Source of the DNA: Phlebotomus papatasi
Taxonomy: Eukaryota; Arthropoda; Insecta; Diptera; Psychodidae
NCBI RefSeq assembly: GCF_024763615.1
Contig: NC_077223.1
Coordinates: 99,634,627-99,698,626, forward strand
DNA: 64,000 nt
Direction: 5' to 3'
Under the pieces are notes generated by a model. The model made no database searches. It had not been told where the DNA came from and worked only from the letters and a program-made list of their open reading frames with translations. Both the position numbers and the translations under genes were made by a program. This document shows positions 37,192-48,189 of the stretch, one piece after another (the stretch's first letter is position 1; each line of letters starts with the position of its first letter).

Positions 37192-37461
37192 CCTACATTT
37201 TTTGCTCTTAGTATAATTAACATTTTCCGATTTTTATAGCTATTTAGTTTTCGGAATTCCCTTAAAAGTTTGTGTTCTGTATTTTCAAGTTTAGGTTTTG
37301 ATCTTTCGTTTCCGATTTTTGAATTTTGGCATTCGGTATCTAATATTGAGATGTTGATTTTTTAACCTAAAATTTGTTTAAGACTGATTACGTTAAAAAG
37401 TTATTAAACTTTTTTGGCAATATAATTATAACTTTTGGATTTTTACCTGCAAAACGTTATA

Positions 37462-37689
37462 TGGTCGAAGGGATAACTTTTCGACAGGGAACCCCTATTG
37501 ACACTTTTGTCAAAATATTGAAATTTATTTAATGCATCCAATAAAATCTAAGTAATATAACGTTTTTCATTAATCTGTGTTTTTCGATAAGCATAAGTGT
37601 TCGAATTTCGTATTCCAAATGATACAGATTAGGGTGTCAATAAGTCCTGACACGAGTTCTTAAAGTGTCAATAGGTGTTCCTTTCACCC
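37462..37689. mobile_element. MITE with TTCGACAGGGAACCCCTATT subterminal block, copy 1
   Basis: It shares TCGACAGGGAACCCCTATTG, ACTTTTGTCAAAAT, AGGGTGTCAATA and the right end CAATAGGTGTTCCTTTCACC with the 62.6-kb copy. TA lies on both sides. The left end is decayed. Confidence 0.75.
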
Positions 37690-37868
37690 TATTTTTATTT
37701 ATTTTCTTAATTTGAATGGGTAAAAAATAAATATTGGTCAGTAAATAACTTTACAGTAACTAAATTAATTAAATTTAAATCAATAAAATTTTTAGTCTCT
37801 GTAAAAATAAATTTACTTGTGGAATTCGATTGTTGGAAACATTTAGGTTTCCGAATTAAGTGGTTTTA

Positions 37869-38082
37869 GGGTAAAGTGATACAATTTGGACATAGTGTTA
37901 CAAGTTGAACAATTCGCCGGTACAAGTTGGACAGGGATTTTTTCTTGAAAAATACAGTACTAAATTTTTTTAAGCACAAGGAACCAAATTATAAAACTAA
38001 AGCATTAAAAACAAATAAATAAAAATGAAGTATACTTAATTTATCAAGAAAAAAGTCATGTTCAACTTGTATCACTTTACCC
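37869..38082. mobile_element. GGGTAAAGTGATACAA-family MITE, copy 3
   Basis: It has TA flanks and ends GGGTAAAGTGATACAATTTG and CACTTTACCC. It keeps the ATTCGCCGGTACAAGTTGGA block of copy 1, so copies 1 and 3 are closer to each other than to copy 2. Confidence 0.83.
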
Positions 38083-38587
38083 TATTTCTTTGAACTTTTT
38101 TTAAAAAATAATTTCAAGATTCAATTGACAGTTTGGGTAATTTTATTTAGTTACTAGAACCGTAGATGCAGATATTTTTTATTTTCGGGGATGATTTTGC
38201 CCTCTGCTGTGCGTAACCTTTAAATCTTGAATTTTTCGGATCGGATATGGTAGATGAAATCGGTGCTCTTTAAGTGTTTTAAGTGAAAAATCTACCGCTA
38301 GAGGGTAAAGTCACCCGCATCAACGATATTTTACTTTTCGTTTTTGGTTTTTGACTTCTTATTTTCGGTTTTATATATTTTCAGTATTTGAAGATTGATC
38401 TTCGTGTAACTTTAATTCTAACTCAATTATTATTCGTCTAAAATAACAAAAAAATTCTACAATATCTTTTACTATCAAAAATATAATAATTAAAAAGAAT
38501 CATTTGAAAGTATTCCAAATTGACCCGTATATTTTACCTAAAAAGTAACATATAAGAATTTAAAGAAATTTATTCATTTTATGCGTA

Positions 38588-38831
38588 CACTGAGAAAAAA
38601 AGAGGGTGCGATTAACTTTTTTTCCTCATAATTTTAACACTTTTTAGGTGTAAGAATATATCAACATTTTTTAACACCTTTTTAACATGATATAATTACC
38701 ATGAAAAATGGTAACTTTAACCCATAATACACCTAAAAAGCATAATATTTACACCGATTTCGGATCAATACTGCAGGGTAAAATAAACATTTCCAGAATG
38801 TTATTTTAACTTTTTCGGATTTCTCTCAGTG
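38588..38831. mobile_element. TA-flanked MITE with CACTGAGAAAAA ends
   Basis: The left end is CACTGAGAAAAAAAGAGGGT and the right end is the inverse of CACTGAGAGAAATCCG, with TTAAC...GTTA words just inside both. TA lies on both sides. It sits directly upstream of the SINE insertion. Confidence 0.72.
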
Positions 38832-38862
38832 TAGATTCAGTTGATAATATATTATAAAATTG

Positions 38863-39085
38863 AAGGATTTCATGGTGCAATTGGTAAGAGCGTTCGGGTC
38901 TTGAGCTGTGTGACCCCCAGCTCGACTGTCACAGTTGTGAGTTCGAGTCCTGTCCGGTGCAAATGATTGAAGCGTCTGAATGGACATTTTTCACGGAACA
39001 TTGTAATCTGAATAACAAATTTGTAAACTGAACAATATACAAAATGGCAATAAAAGCCCGGTACATCGAAATAAATAAATAAATA
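38863..39085 (+). mobile_element. tRNA-derived SINE, full length, with 14-bp target-site duplication
   Basis: The 5' head is tRNA-like. It has an A-box-like word (TGGTGCAATTGG at 38873-38884) and a good B box (GAGTTCGAGTCC at 38939-38950). The 55-nt gap between them suggests a parent tRNA with a long variable arm (Ser or Leu type). A tRNA-unrelated body follows, and the 3' end is a short AAAT-repeat tail. The element is flanked by the perfect direct repeat ATATTATAAAATTG (38849-38862 and 39086-39099), as expected for LINE-driven retroposition. It is not a functional tRNA gene: the acceptor stem does not pair and the anticodon arm is irregular. Confidence 0.88.
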
Positions 39086-39099
39086 ATATTATAAAATTG

Positions 39100-39639
39100 G
39101 TAAAATTGACACTTCCATCAACAAAAATTTTTTGGAAGTAATTATTACGGTTTTGAGAATTTTTACTGAAATTGTTACCTACTCGATTATACACTGAATA
39201 TATTAAAAAAGCAAATGATTTTTTTATCGACTTGATCAGTAATAAATACTATTAATAAATATATTACATAGGAGTTTAAAATATTCTGGAACATTGCAAA
39301 ATGGTCAGTAAATATTAATGGTTATTACCTTTTACCATCTAGGAAGATTGTAGGAAAAAATTGAAATCGTTAAATCCTTCCATTGTCTTTGGAGACAATG
39401 ATCCTTCGTAAAAATTTTATACTTCTTTAGAAATTCTAGGTATATTCCACTCTTTTTTATTGAATTTATTGATCATTATAAAATACGGAATAAAAAGAAA
39501 ATAGATTTTTCAAAATAAATCATAATGAAATTTTAAAGTTCCTAAGAGTAAGTTTAACTTGAGAAAAAAACATACTCAATAAATTCCTGTAGAACCTAAT
39601 TAACCAATCTTATCGACAACAATTTTCCACCCCTTAAAC
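39100..39639. other. AT-rich tract upstream of the promoter region
   Basis: No coding or repeat signal is recognised between the SINE and the compositional shift near 39.64 kb. Confidence 0.5.
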
Positions 39640-42600
39640 TTCTTCAAGAGTGCTTGAAATTGGAGTATCTTATTCTTCATTTATCATTTGATTGTGATTG
39701 TGTCGTGTGCTATTTACCATCTCATGCAGAGAAACTATACATTTTCTGGCTCTACTCCTATCACCCTTCCTCAGTATTTTCCTCGAGTCTCCTATCCACC
39801 CTCCCGGAGACTCTCTCTCTGGGACCTCAGTTTGTCTGCTGAACGAGTGTGAGATGGAGTTTCCAGTGCGAAAAGACACACTTGTGTCGCACGCTTCCAT
39901 TTCGATCACTTTCCCAAAACCCCAGAAACTTCCCCCAACTTCCCGGGTTCTCTATATGGGTGGTCTGGGTCGGAGGATGCAAGAGGTGCTTTAAGTGTTG
40001 TTTCATGTCACCTGAAACAATTTGGACAAGACTCTCTTGTCTGAAGGAGCTTTTCTCCTCGATATGCCTCCCAATTCTGGAAACACAATCCCCCCACCCC
40101 CCGCTTATGTAGTATTTTACATCATCCGAGAGATCAGGAAAGTATACCAGAAACCTATTGGAATGGGTGCTTTGACGAGGGGATGTGATTACAAAATAGC
40201 GCATTATGTACAATAGAAGAAATCATCTGACAAATTTATGCATCATTTATCATTCGGTGACGGAGAAGTTCAAAGTTCAAGGGATGAAAATAAGGGAATA
40301 TTTTTAAAATCTTTCGAAATGGATTCTTCAGATAACTTGAATGCGGATTATCTAATATTGAACGGTTCTAATTAAAATTTGTTCTTATTGTAGCACTGTT
40401 GCTATTTTTAGGATTGAGTTCTTCAGGGTAATATTGTAAAAATGAATTTAGAATCAATACAGATGTCATCTTGTTTCAGTTCCAAAAATAAAATTTCCTC
40501 AAATGAGATCTTATAAAACATGAGCTTGGGAGCTTACTCATACCCTTTGTATGACCTTTGAGATACTTGACTATTCAATTACCTTCAGGCCAATTAACGA
40601 AAAACGGAACAACAAAAAAAACCAGGCCAAGCAACAAAAGGGATGAAGAGATATAGTTAAAAACTCCAGTTGTAGTGAAAATGGGGAAAAACCCTAGTAC
40701 AGAAGCTCATTGTTGTAAGTATACTAGGAAAATCTGTAGGGGGTTGGGGTTGGTTTGGGGTAAAAACAGAGAAAGGAAAAAAAAATCACCATAATATAGT
40801 TGACACAAGTTCAAACATAATGAAAACAGCTTGTCGTGGAGCTTTGTGAGCCAATAGCCACTTTTTCCCGAGGATTTGTCCGCAGTCAGAAACAAGAGGG
40901 AGAAAGAACGAAGCCCCCAGAGGGGGTGGCTCGAGGGTTGCTGCTGAGAGAGGGTCATGTACGAACAATTTTATTTCGTGTTAAACCGAGACGTCCTGTC
41001 ACAATCCTCCGCACACGGTCGTGCACGGAGGAGATATTTCAAAAACCCCTTCTGATTTTTTTTTTGCCGTCAAGTCGGGAAGACTATATGACCACCCCTT
41101 GCACCCTCCGGGGAAAGAGAAAGTTCAGGGATGAACGAGGGATATGACAGGGATGGGTAGATGGGTTGGTTCCTAGAGTGTGAAAGAATAGGTCTGATGG
41201 GGAGAGCGCATGTCGTGATTTTGGTAAAAGGGGTTTGTTGCTATCCGAACTACCTTGCCGGTTGTCCTGCGCCCTTAGGCACTATCCTATCCAGATCCGA
41301 AGGATCCGAATCCCCATTTCCCCGTACACAGTGTTTCGAAGTTCGAAAAGGCGTGTCGCTGATATGGCCACACCTCCAAACTTCCAACTCTCCTGCTTCA
41401 ACTGACCCATTGACGGTTCGTTGTGAGTTCCCCTCTCCGTGGAAACGGCATCTCAATGGCGGTTCATTGGATGTCTCAGTGGTCGATAGCCCCTGAAAGA
41501 GGCGGAGTCTGGTGTCAGTGGCGGCGCTTCAGTTCACGCATTATAGTGTACAGTGTTGAGCCTCTTCGAGACCACGGAGCAGGCAGTCGGTGCAAAAGCG
41601 TTATACTGTGCGCATCGGTCCTACGCATCCAGAGAGTGAGGTACTCTGACGATATTTCACGGAAAGTTCGGGTTCGGTTGCCCATAGTTTTTTTTTCTTT
41701 CGGCAACACCAGTACCCAGAGTACTGAGAAAAGGAACCGTGAGAGAGACAATAAGTGACTTACATCCCCTACCCAACACCCCCTCATTGTAACGTCCTAG
41801 TTCTGTGTTGGTCGTGCTGGTGTATGTGCAGTGGGATCCTTTGGAGTTCAAACGACAGTAGGACAGAGATTTTGGGAATTAGCCCCTCAATATGGCCTTC
41901 CCCATGGGTTGATGATCCGGAGACTCAGTATGGGTTGCCGGAGCTAAGGGGGGTAGGGGGTTGATGCATGGAGGAGAAATTTAGATGAATAGAGGCTACC
42001 ACCCCTAACATGGTACTCACCACCAATACAAGTGGATGAGCTGCGGCATCTCGACGGTGTTTTATTGTGTGATAAAGTGTGGTGCTTGTGCAACAAAAGT
42101 GGAGACAACGCACCCCCAAAACAAACCATTTGTTTTTGTTATTTTTATTTGATAACACGAACAGAGCCAGTGAACACTGTGTTGAACAACCCCCATAAGG
42201 ACTCTCAAGAGCACTTTCCCAGGCACTATCTTCAATAGAAGCCGGTTTTTTTGTTGTTGGGTTCTTCTGTTGCAAATCGATTTTGATTATTTAACACGAC
42301 CTGGGCTAAGGACCTTCGGTACCCAGGTCCTTGAGTTGTGTAGTGAAATTGTAATTTTTTTTGATACATCTATCCGGTGTTGTTCAAAAACCGATTGAGG
42401 TAGACTGATTTGTCGTAGGGGGTTTAGATAGAACTTGACCTTGGTGCAGTAGTGACGGTATCTGCAATTGATCAATCTCAATTGAATGGATAATTTTTCG
42501 TGGTACAATGGGTTCGGTAACCGTTGCACTTCCTTCTGGGACTTGCAGAGGACGAAGAAGAAACTCTCAATGTAGTTAGCTGGATGGAACAATAAAGTGT

Positions 42601-42731
42601 TTACACTGGTTATCATCTGCACAATCATCGAAATTTATGGATATTTTTGTTTTTTTAAATTAGTGTATTCAGTGAAAATTCCTAATACTTAGACACATTG
42701 GTGCAGGTGAAAAATATCGTGTTGTGCTCTA
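39640..42731 (+). promoter_or_regulatory. GC-richer promoter / 5' leader region of the Iroquois gene
   Basis: Sequence composition changes sharply from the AT-rich upstream DNA to a balanced to GC-rich tract that leads into the start codon. It contains no transposon I recognise, which fits a protected promoter and 5' UTR. Long overlapping open frames occur on both strands here (up to 128 codons), but none resembles a known protein and they overlap one another, so I read them as a by-product of few stop codons. Several ATGGC cores (the Pho/YY1-type GCCAT word) occur, for example near 41363, 41456 and 41891, which is compatible with Polycomb regulation but weak evidence. I could not fix a single TATA box or initiator, so the transcription start is unplaced. 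Confidence 0.55.
42682..42706 (+). promoter_or_regulatory. Possible 3' splice site of a 5'-UTR intron
   Basis: A CTAAT branch-point-like word at 42682-42686 lies about 20 nt before a CAG at 42704-42706, in the usual insect spacing. If used, the exon carrying the start codon would be 42707-42779, with 25 nt of leader. The polypyrimidine tract is poor and no matching donor was identified, so a continuous leader is equally possible. Confidence 0.3.
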
Positions 42732-42779
42732 ATGGCAGCATATGCGCAATTCGGCTATAGTTACCCGTCGGCAAGTCAG
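42732..42779 (+). CDS. mirr: Iroquois-class homeobox gene, coding exon 1 (N-terminus)
   Basis: This exon gives the first 16 residues, MAAYAQFGYSYPSASQ, of an Iroquois-family (TALE homeodomain) transcription factor, a nuclear DNA-binding protein used in insects to pattern eye, wing, notum and ovary. The Y-x-QFGY-x-YPSA motif is the family's conserved start; vertebrate Irx proteins begin in a similar way. ATG 42732 is chosen because an in-frame TGA lies at 42708-42710 and no other ATG intervenes. The exon ends CAG|GTAAAG, a good 5' splice site, in phase 0. The acceptor 18.3 kb downstream is also phase 0 and continues the reading as ...SASQ|LLVGGGG. The Kozak context is weak (C at -3, G at +4). 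Assignment to mirror rather than araucan/caupolican rests on my memory of the downstream conserved block and is less certain than the family call. Confidence 0.88.
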
Positions 42780-43099
42780 GTAAAGAGAACTTCATCAACC
42801 ATACCACCCCTAGTTACTATAAGAACGCTTCTTAAAATGCAGGAATTCACCTCGATATGAAGTGCTATAAAAATATTTAATTAAGATAGGAGTGAAATTT
42901 AATTGCAATCTTCTCCATACGCATCATCTTTAATACCAAACGTGTGAGATATAGTGTACAAATTTTACTTCATTGCAATTTACATAATTTCCATGCGTGC
43001 TGAATGATTAAGTATTTTTTTTTTCATCATCATTTTAAATCACGAAGCTGCGATTCTCTCTCCGTATTAGGTATTTTAATCAAATAATTTTTTGCAGTG

Positions 43100-43930
43100 C
43101 ATATAAACCGCGAAAAAAAACCCATTAGTACTTTAATGGCGATTGCAGCGCTTCAGGCTCATAGACACCAATTGCTTGACGGGTGGTCTGCCGGGATGGT
43201 ATTAGGAAAATTGTAATTTTCTGCATTTGTCGCAGCACAAAGTGGAATTTTCCTAAAATGAAAGCAATTATCTGGTATTGATAAATTACATTAACAATCC
43301 CCTAATGAGACTTCACACGAAGCGCTCCTAAGACCGTTCGAAAAAGTCACCTAAACCCAAAATGGGATGGAAAATCTATGGGAAAATGGCACGATTGCTA
43401 ATTAATTTGTACAATTTACCCAATCAATAGTCGTCTCAGCAAAATCACAAATATCCAAGTGATTTTATTCCTCTTTTTTTAATGCATCACCCGAAAAATA
43501 TTCGAATTAATCGTCGTCGGTCAAAAAGGAAACAGAATTGAATTACAAATTAATTTATATTATGAGCAACAGTTGCAAGATACTCAGCTTGTCACCGTGG
43601 AATTTCTCCATGGGACTGTCGTGGGATCCTATTTTTGGTGTGATTTTTTCCACCCTTTTGCCCATTGCAATCTCCAACTGAGATGTGCGCAGAAGTTTCG
43701 CGAAAATTTTCCCATGGCGGTTTTTTGGGGCCAGAAAAGGGGGAACAATCTGGGGATGATGATTTCTGACTGGGGAAGTGTCTTATGGAATAGAAAGGTA
43801 CCACGAAAGCATCACGTCTTGTCTTCTGCGTGCGAACTAATGAAGAGAGAAGACCTGAAGATCAATAAATAATTCATTGATTCACTTTGTCGAATTCTAT
43901 ACATTTAATATTTAATAAAACAATTTGGCG
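43100..43930. other. Intronic balanced-composition island (possible enhancer)
   Basis: Complex sequence shortly after coding exon 1, with GGCGATTGCAGCGCTTCAGG and ATTAATCGTCGTCGGTC-like words and several TAATT homeodomain-type sites. It is repeat-free. Enhancer activity is inferred from position only. Confidence 0.4.
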
Positions 43931-44179
43931 CTCTCGATGGACCTTTTTATTTTGTATTTCCCGTGCCAGAAACCCTTTTGGATTCTCTTTGAGTTTATGT
44001 GTGAATGTGAATTTGTGACAGAGATGCGCGGTTACGGAATGGTAAAGTGTAAATAAACATAGATTGTAAAGAAGCGGACAAGGTTACATCCTTATAAATC
44101 AGGGGTGCTCAAAAACCGTTTGAAACCGAATAAACGTCAAAATAAGTTTGTTTTGGTAAGCGTTTTGACCATTGACATA

Positions 44180-44842
44180 CAGTAGACTCTCTCTGAATTG
44201 GGCATTTGGGGCAAAATGTCATCCGGTTTATCGATAGATTTGGGCGTCAAAGCCTTTGTAAATTCCACAAAAGGCACTCAATTAGGGTAAGTGTGCCAAA
44301 TTCCGGCCAGCTTGCAATTTCGGCCACCTTTTTTGTTCCTCGAATTTCCATGAACTTTTATATTTTACGTGCTCTAGAGATTATACAATGCAAAAAAATA
44401 ACAAAAAATGTAGCTTCGACAAATGAGATGACGTGAAAAAGACATTTGAAGAATTCCCAAAGGGCAAGGAACTATGAGAATGAAGGTGGCCGAAATAGGA
44501 CACCAAAGCTATGTCTACATTTTTATTCATTTTAAAATGTATTAAGAATGATTTTAGAGTAAATAAAGACGGTAAACTCTCTACAAGGTTCCAAGCAACA
44601 CTCTTACAAAAGAAAGAATAAAAAAAATCAATTTATATTTGAAATATTACATTTCAAACTTGAGACTTTGACGCTTGCATGCAACTATGCCGAAATTTGG
44701 CACACTTACCCTATAAAGAATCACGGTAAAATAGGAAGAACTACAGCAAATTTGAGCAAATTAGCTTCATAATTAAAGGTGAAAATTGTCAACAAAATTT
44801 TCCGCCCGATTGAAAAAGAGCCGATTGAGCGAGAGGCTACTG
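44180..44842. mobile_element. Tigger/pogo-like MITE, middle layer of a triple nest
   Basis: The terminal repeats are CAGTAGACTCTCTCTGAAT and, inverted, CAGTAGCCTCTCGCTCAAT, with TA on both sides (44178-44179 and 44843-44844). CAGTAG-CTCTC ends with a TA duplication are characteristic of Tigger/pogo members of the Tc1/mariner superfamily. It sits inside the hAT-like MITE and is itself split by a third element, so it is intermediate in age. Confidence 0.82.
44285..44711. mobile_element. TA-flanked MITE, GGGTAAGTGTGCC family, innermost layer
   Basis: The ends are GGGTAAGTGTGCCAAATT and its inverted match, with TA on each side. Subterminal sequence (CGGCCAGCTTGCAATTTCGG) and interior match the copies at 4447-4859 and 21137-21546. 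It has no coding capacity and is the youngest of the three nested insertions. Confidence 0.88.
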
Positions 44843-45471
44843 TACAAGTTTTATTTGACGTTTGTTCGGTTTCAAACGGTTCTTGCACACCTCTGTTATA
44901 AATTTATGTAAAAAAAAAAACTGCAATTAAAATCACAAGATTTTTTTTTTTTGAAAATTTAAAAAGATGAAAATAGCATTAAATATTATTATTCGGTTGT
45001 TTATTCTTTACATAGAGAATACTAAATTACCGGATTCATTGCCCGTTTATTCAAAATCAGCAACCGTTAATTTTAAAATCAAATCAAATGACAGTTTTCT
45101 TGTGACATTAAATCAATTGTCAAGCAAAGTCATTTTTTCTACCTATTTTAGCTTATGCACTAGACACACTTACGACTTAAGCCGAGAGACGACTTAGTGT
45201 AACATGATGCAAATGTAGTTTAACCATTATTTCGAATATAATTACGTTAGGCCGTCTTTCGGCTAATCCTCATGTCTGTCAAGGCTCTTACATTCGTATC
45301 TTTGTTTATTTAGAAATTTTTTATACAATTTAGAAATAATCTATGATTATGAAGAATGTCAGATAATTCTATTTATTAGTTATAAATAAATAATGGTCGC
45401 ATGAAAATTCAAATTAAAAAATGTAGAAATATTATTTGTGATCTATTTAATTTTATAATTCATTTTATTTA

Positions 45472-45707
45472 CTCTGAAAAAAAAAATATTTTGTCAAATT
45501 AACAAGACAAAAAGGATGTTCTTCCATACAGAATATGAAAAAGTTTTGTCAAATCGGCGGCTAACTGGGTCTTGTTAAAAGTTTGTCAAAAGGGTGTTTT
45601 TCCATATAAAATGCAAAAAAAAGTTTTGTCAAATTGGTAAATAACATCTTTTTGTCAAAATTTCAATAAAATCCATTTGTTCGTTTAACAAGACATTTTT
45701 TTCAGAG
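45472..45707. mobile_element. TA-flanked MITE with CTCTGAAAAAAA ends
   Basis: The ends are CTCTGAAAAAAA and its inverse with TA on both sides. Internal words AACAAGACAAAAAGGATGTT, TTTTGTCAAAT and GTTTAACAAGACA recur. No coding content. Confidence 0.65.
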
Positions 45708-46449
45708 TATTCCCGTTCTTAATTCCTAAATTATGACGTTACATTTTAAAATGCTTTTTGTTGTACTGTACACTATCTATTAAAAAATCTATTATTTTTT
45801 TTATCAGACATATTGAGGTGAACTCTAGCTGTTCAATTCTAAGATAAAAAAACACAATGATAAGTATTTCTAAATTAAAATTGAGGATTTTTTATTTTGA
45901 GTTATAAGCTAACGATATGGTTTATATGTTCATTTTAAAATTTTGAATAATAAAAGGGTGTAAAATTAATTTATCACTTGTTTTAAAATTAAGGAAATAC
46001 CTTGAAAAAATCTCGAATTGTTAGGTAATTAATTTTTAACTTAGTTTTTATTCAATTTCCGTCGAAATTGATATTTCGAAAAAGGTATCTTAATCAAGAA
46101 ATACGAATTTAGGTGCAAAATGAAATCTGGATTTTTTAAGATTTTGAAAATTAAAGAAAGTTTTAGTTTTGGAAAATAAAGAAATAAATTAAAGGGTAAA
46201 ATTGCTAAATACGTTTTTCAACAATTAAAAAAATATATTTTTGTATAATTAAAAATTATTTTTAATGATACACTAATGCAGATTCTGAAATTTTTGAATT
46301 TTTTCAACAACGGTAAAATTTATGTTAAAATGAGAGCCATCCTTATTTCCTGAAGGATAACTGCCAATGTCATTTTAAACTATTTTATTTCAATTATTTG
46401 TTTTTTAATAAATCAAAAATAACAATGTGAAGAATTTTGTAAGGTTATA

Positions 46450-46857
46450 AGGGAAGAGTACCCTTAATCGGAATGTTAAGAAACATGCTCGATATTCAGA
46501 TTAAAATTCAAGTCTCAAAATATTATTTGGTATTTTTGTGTATGCTTAATTGGTTTATTTGTGATCCATTTAACTATATCTGTGCATTTGAATTTTAAAA
46601 TTTTACAATAAATTAAAAAAAAATAGATGTAATTGCAACTAAGTACTCTCTGTACCTCGGATCGTCACGAATTTAATCAGGTGCCTCACGGAAAAATAGT
46701 TTTGTGAATTAAATTTGAACTAATGTACTGCATTCTTGTGTGAGTTAAATGGTAAAAAGTAGCTAATAATTTTTAAAAAATCATTTGAAATTGGTGCAAC
46801 AATCTGGTAATAAGCTGACGATCCGAGGAACACTGCCGATAGCTGGTACTCTTCCAT
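46450..46857. mobile_element. TIR element with GGGAAGAGTACC ends
   Basis: The left end is AGGGAAGAGTACCCTTAATC and the right end is the inverse of ATGGAAGAGTACCAGCTATC. TA lies at 46448-46449 and 46858-46859. An internal inverted pair CTCGGATCGTCA / TGACGATCCGAG is present. It is 408 bp long and non-coding. Confidence 0.68.
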
Positions 46858-47160
46858 TAGCTTGAAAAAAAAAGTAAAATAAAAACGTTTTGACGGTTAT
46901 GACCGTTATGGCATGTAGCGTTGCCTTTTATTTCAAAATGATACGTCAATTTGACAGCACTGGCTAAATTCCTGTCAAAATCGTTAACATTTAAAATTTA
47001 TTACCTAACATTTTAATAGCAGAAATCTTCAGAGATAAAAAATTGAAGAGATAAAATTTTGTATTTAACTGATTATACTATGCTTTATTTCAACTGCTTT
47101 ATTTAAAAATCTTAAAATATTGGTACCATTGTATAACCTGTCATAGAAACTGTTATTTAA

Positions 47161-47671
47161 CCCTTTAACGACGAGACACTTTTTATAGACCGAAAATCAA
47201 CAATAAAAATTTAACCGATAAACAAAATCAATGAAACGTCTGACATCTGACTTTGTAAAATCCAACAGATTCTGATTCGATGCATTTTTTATCTCTACGA
47301 GCGATAGGGACAAAAATAGCCCAAAAATTTAAGCAATTTTTCTGACAATATCAGTGAATAATAATTTTCACTCTAATGAAAAATATTATGTATGAGCATT
47401 GTAGTTTATTTTTCCAAAACGGTTTTGCTCAAAAAAAAATTGGAAAAATAAAAAAATAATTAAAATAATTTTTCAATATGACAATTTAAAAAATCATCAT
47501 TTTTAAGCTTAAATATTTACTATATAGCAAATAGCTGAAGACTTGCAAAAAATATCCTAGATTCCTTCAACCTTCTACTTTGTAATTACGTACAAACATA
47601 AGAAAAAAATAAATAGTCAGGAAAAATTATTTTCTTTATGGGACACCGGTGTTCCAATCGTCCTTAAAGGG
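47161..47671. mobile_element. piggyBac-like MITE, second copy, inverted orientation
   Basis: The ends are CCCTTTAACGACG and CGTCCTTAAAGGG between TTAA words (47157-47160 and 47672-47675). The interior is the reverse complement of 9820-10744 without the Harbinger insert, including the motif GGACACCGGTGTTCC near one end. It lies in intron 1 of the Iroquois gene. Confidence 0.82.
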
Positions 47672-47685
47672 TTAATAGCAATTTA

Positions 47686-47765
47686 GTTTATCGTTGCTTG
47701 TATTATCAAGTGTTTTAATTACTTCTTCGTTATTAGAACAGTTTCTGATACAACCAACGATACAC
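47686..47765. repeat. Small hairpin, TATATCGTCGGTTG family
   Basis: TTATCGTTGCTTGTATTATC on the left pairs with the inverse of TGTATCGTTGGTTGTATCAG on the right. Both ends resemble the TATATCGTCGGTTG terminus. It lies between two unrelated MITEs. Confidence 0.5.
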
Positions 47766-47772
47766 AGCAATA

Positions 47773-48116
47773 CAGTAAAGCCTCGCTATAGGCCATATTT
47801 GGTTCCAGATTTGACACTTGGATTGCACGATAGTCCATGTAATTTTTTTTTTAAATTATCAACGACTTTTAGTATTGAAATTTCTCGACGGCGTCCACTT
47901 TCTTTACGATTGTGGTACTTTTCCCCGCTCTCTTCAATATGGATCACGAATTATCACAACTACTCAATAAAGTTTGCCAAAAATATGAAAATAATAATTG
48001 TGACAACATTGCATGTCGCGTACTAAAAACATAACCTAACTCAAAATCAGTGTTTTGAAATCAACGGTCAATAAATTGTGGACTATAGAACGATGGCCTA
48101 TAGCGGGGTTTTACTG
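47773..48116. mobile_element. Mariner/Tigger-like MITE with CAGTAAARCCTCGCTATAGG ends
   Basis: The left end is CAGTAAAGCCTCGCTATAGG and the right end is the inverse of CAGTAAAACCCCGCTATAGG, with TA on both sides. The end type and TA duplication fit Tc1/mariner. It is 344 bp long with no transposase. Confidence 0.82.
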
Positions 48117-48189
48117 TATATTTAAGCCACAGAAACTGTCAAAAATCCTCCATATGTGACATATAAATCTGTAAAAAATCTTCCATAGG

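Larger units (their letters stand above)
44100..44895. mobile_element. hAT-like MITE, outer layer of a triple nest
   Basis: The ends are CAGGGGTGCTCAAAAACCG and the inverse of CGGTTCTTGCACACCTCTG. They are extended by a shared GTTTGAAACCGAA, giving inverted repeats of roughly 45 bp. The flanks are a perfect 8-bp duplication TTATAAAT (44092-44099 and 44896-44903). The two hAT halves are short; most of the length is a second element inserted between them. Confidence 0.88.

Noticed and set aside
38865..38960. Possible functional tRNA gene
   Set aside because: The A and B boxes are present, but the acceptor stem and anticodon arm do not fold properly and the sequence continues into a SINE body with tail and target duplication.
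39827..40213. 128-codon minus-strand frame and other long frames at 39.7-42.6 kb
   Set aside because: They overlap open frames in other phases and on the other strand and resemble no protein; best explained by few stop codons in GC-richer leader DNA.
44206..44436. Similar open frames at 4162-4347 and 44206-44436 as a conserved small protein
   Set aside because: They share sequence only because both cross the left end of the GGGTAAGTGTGCC MITE.
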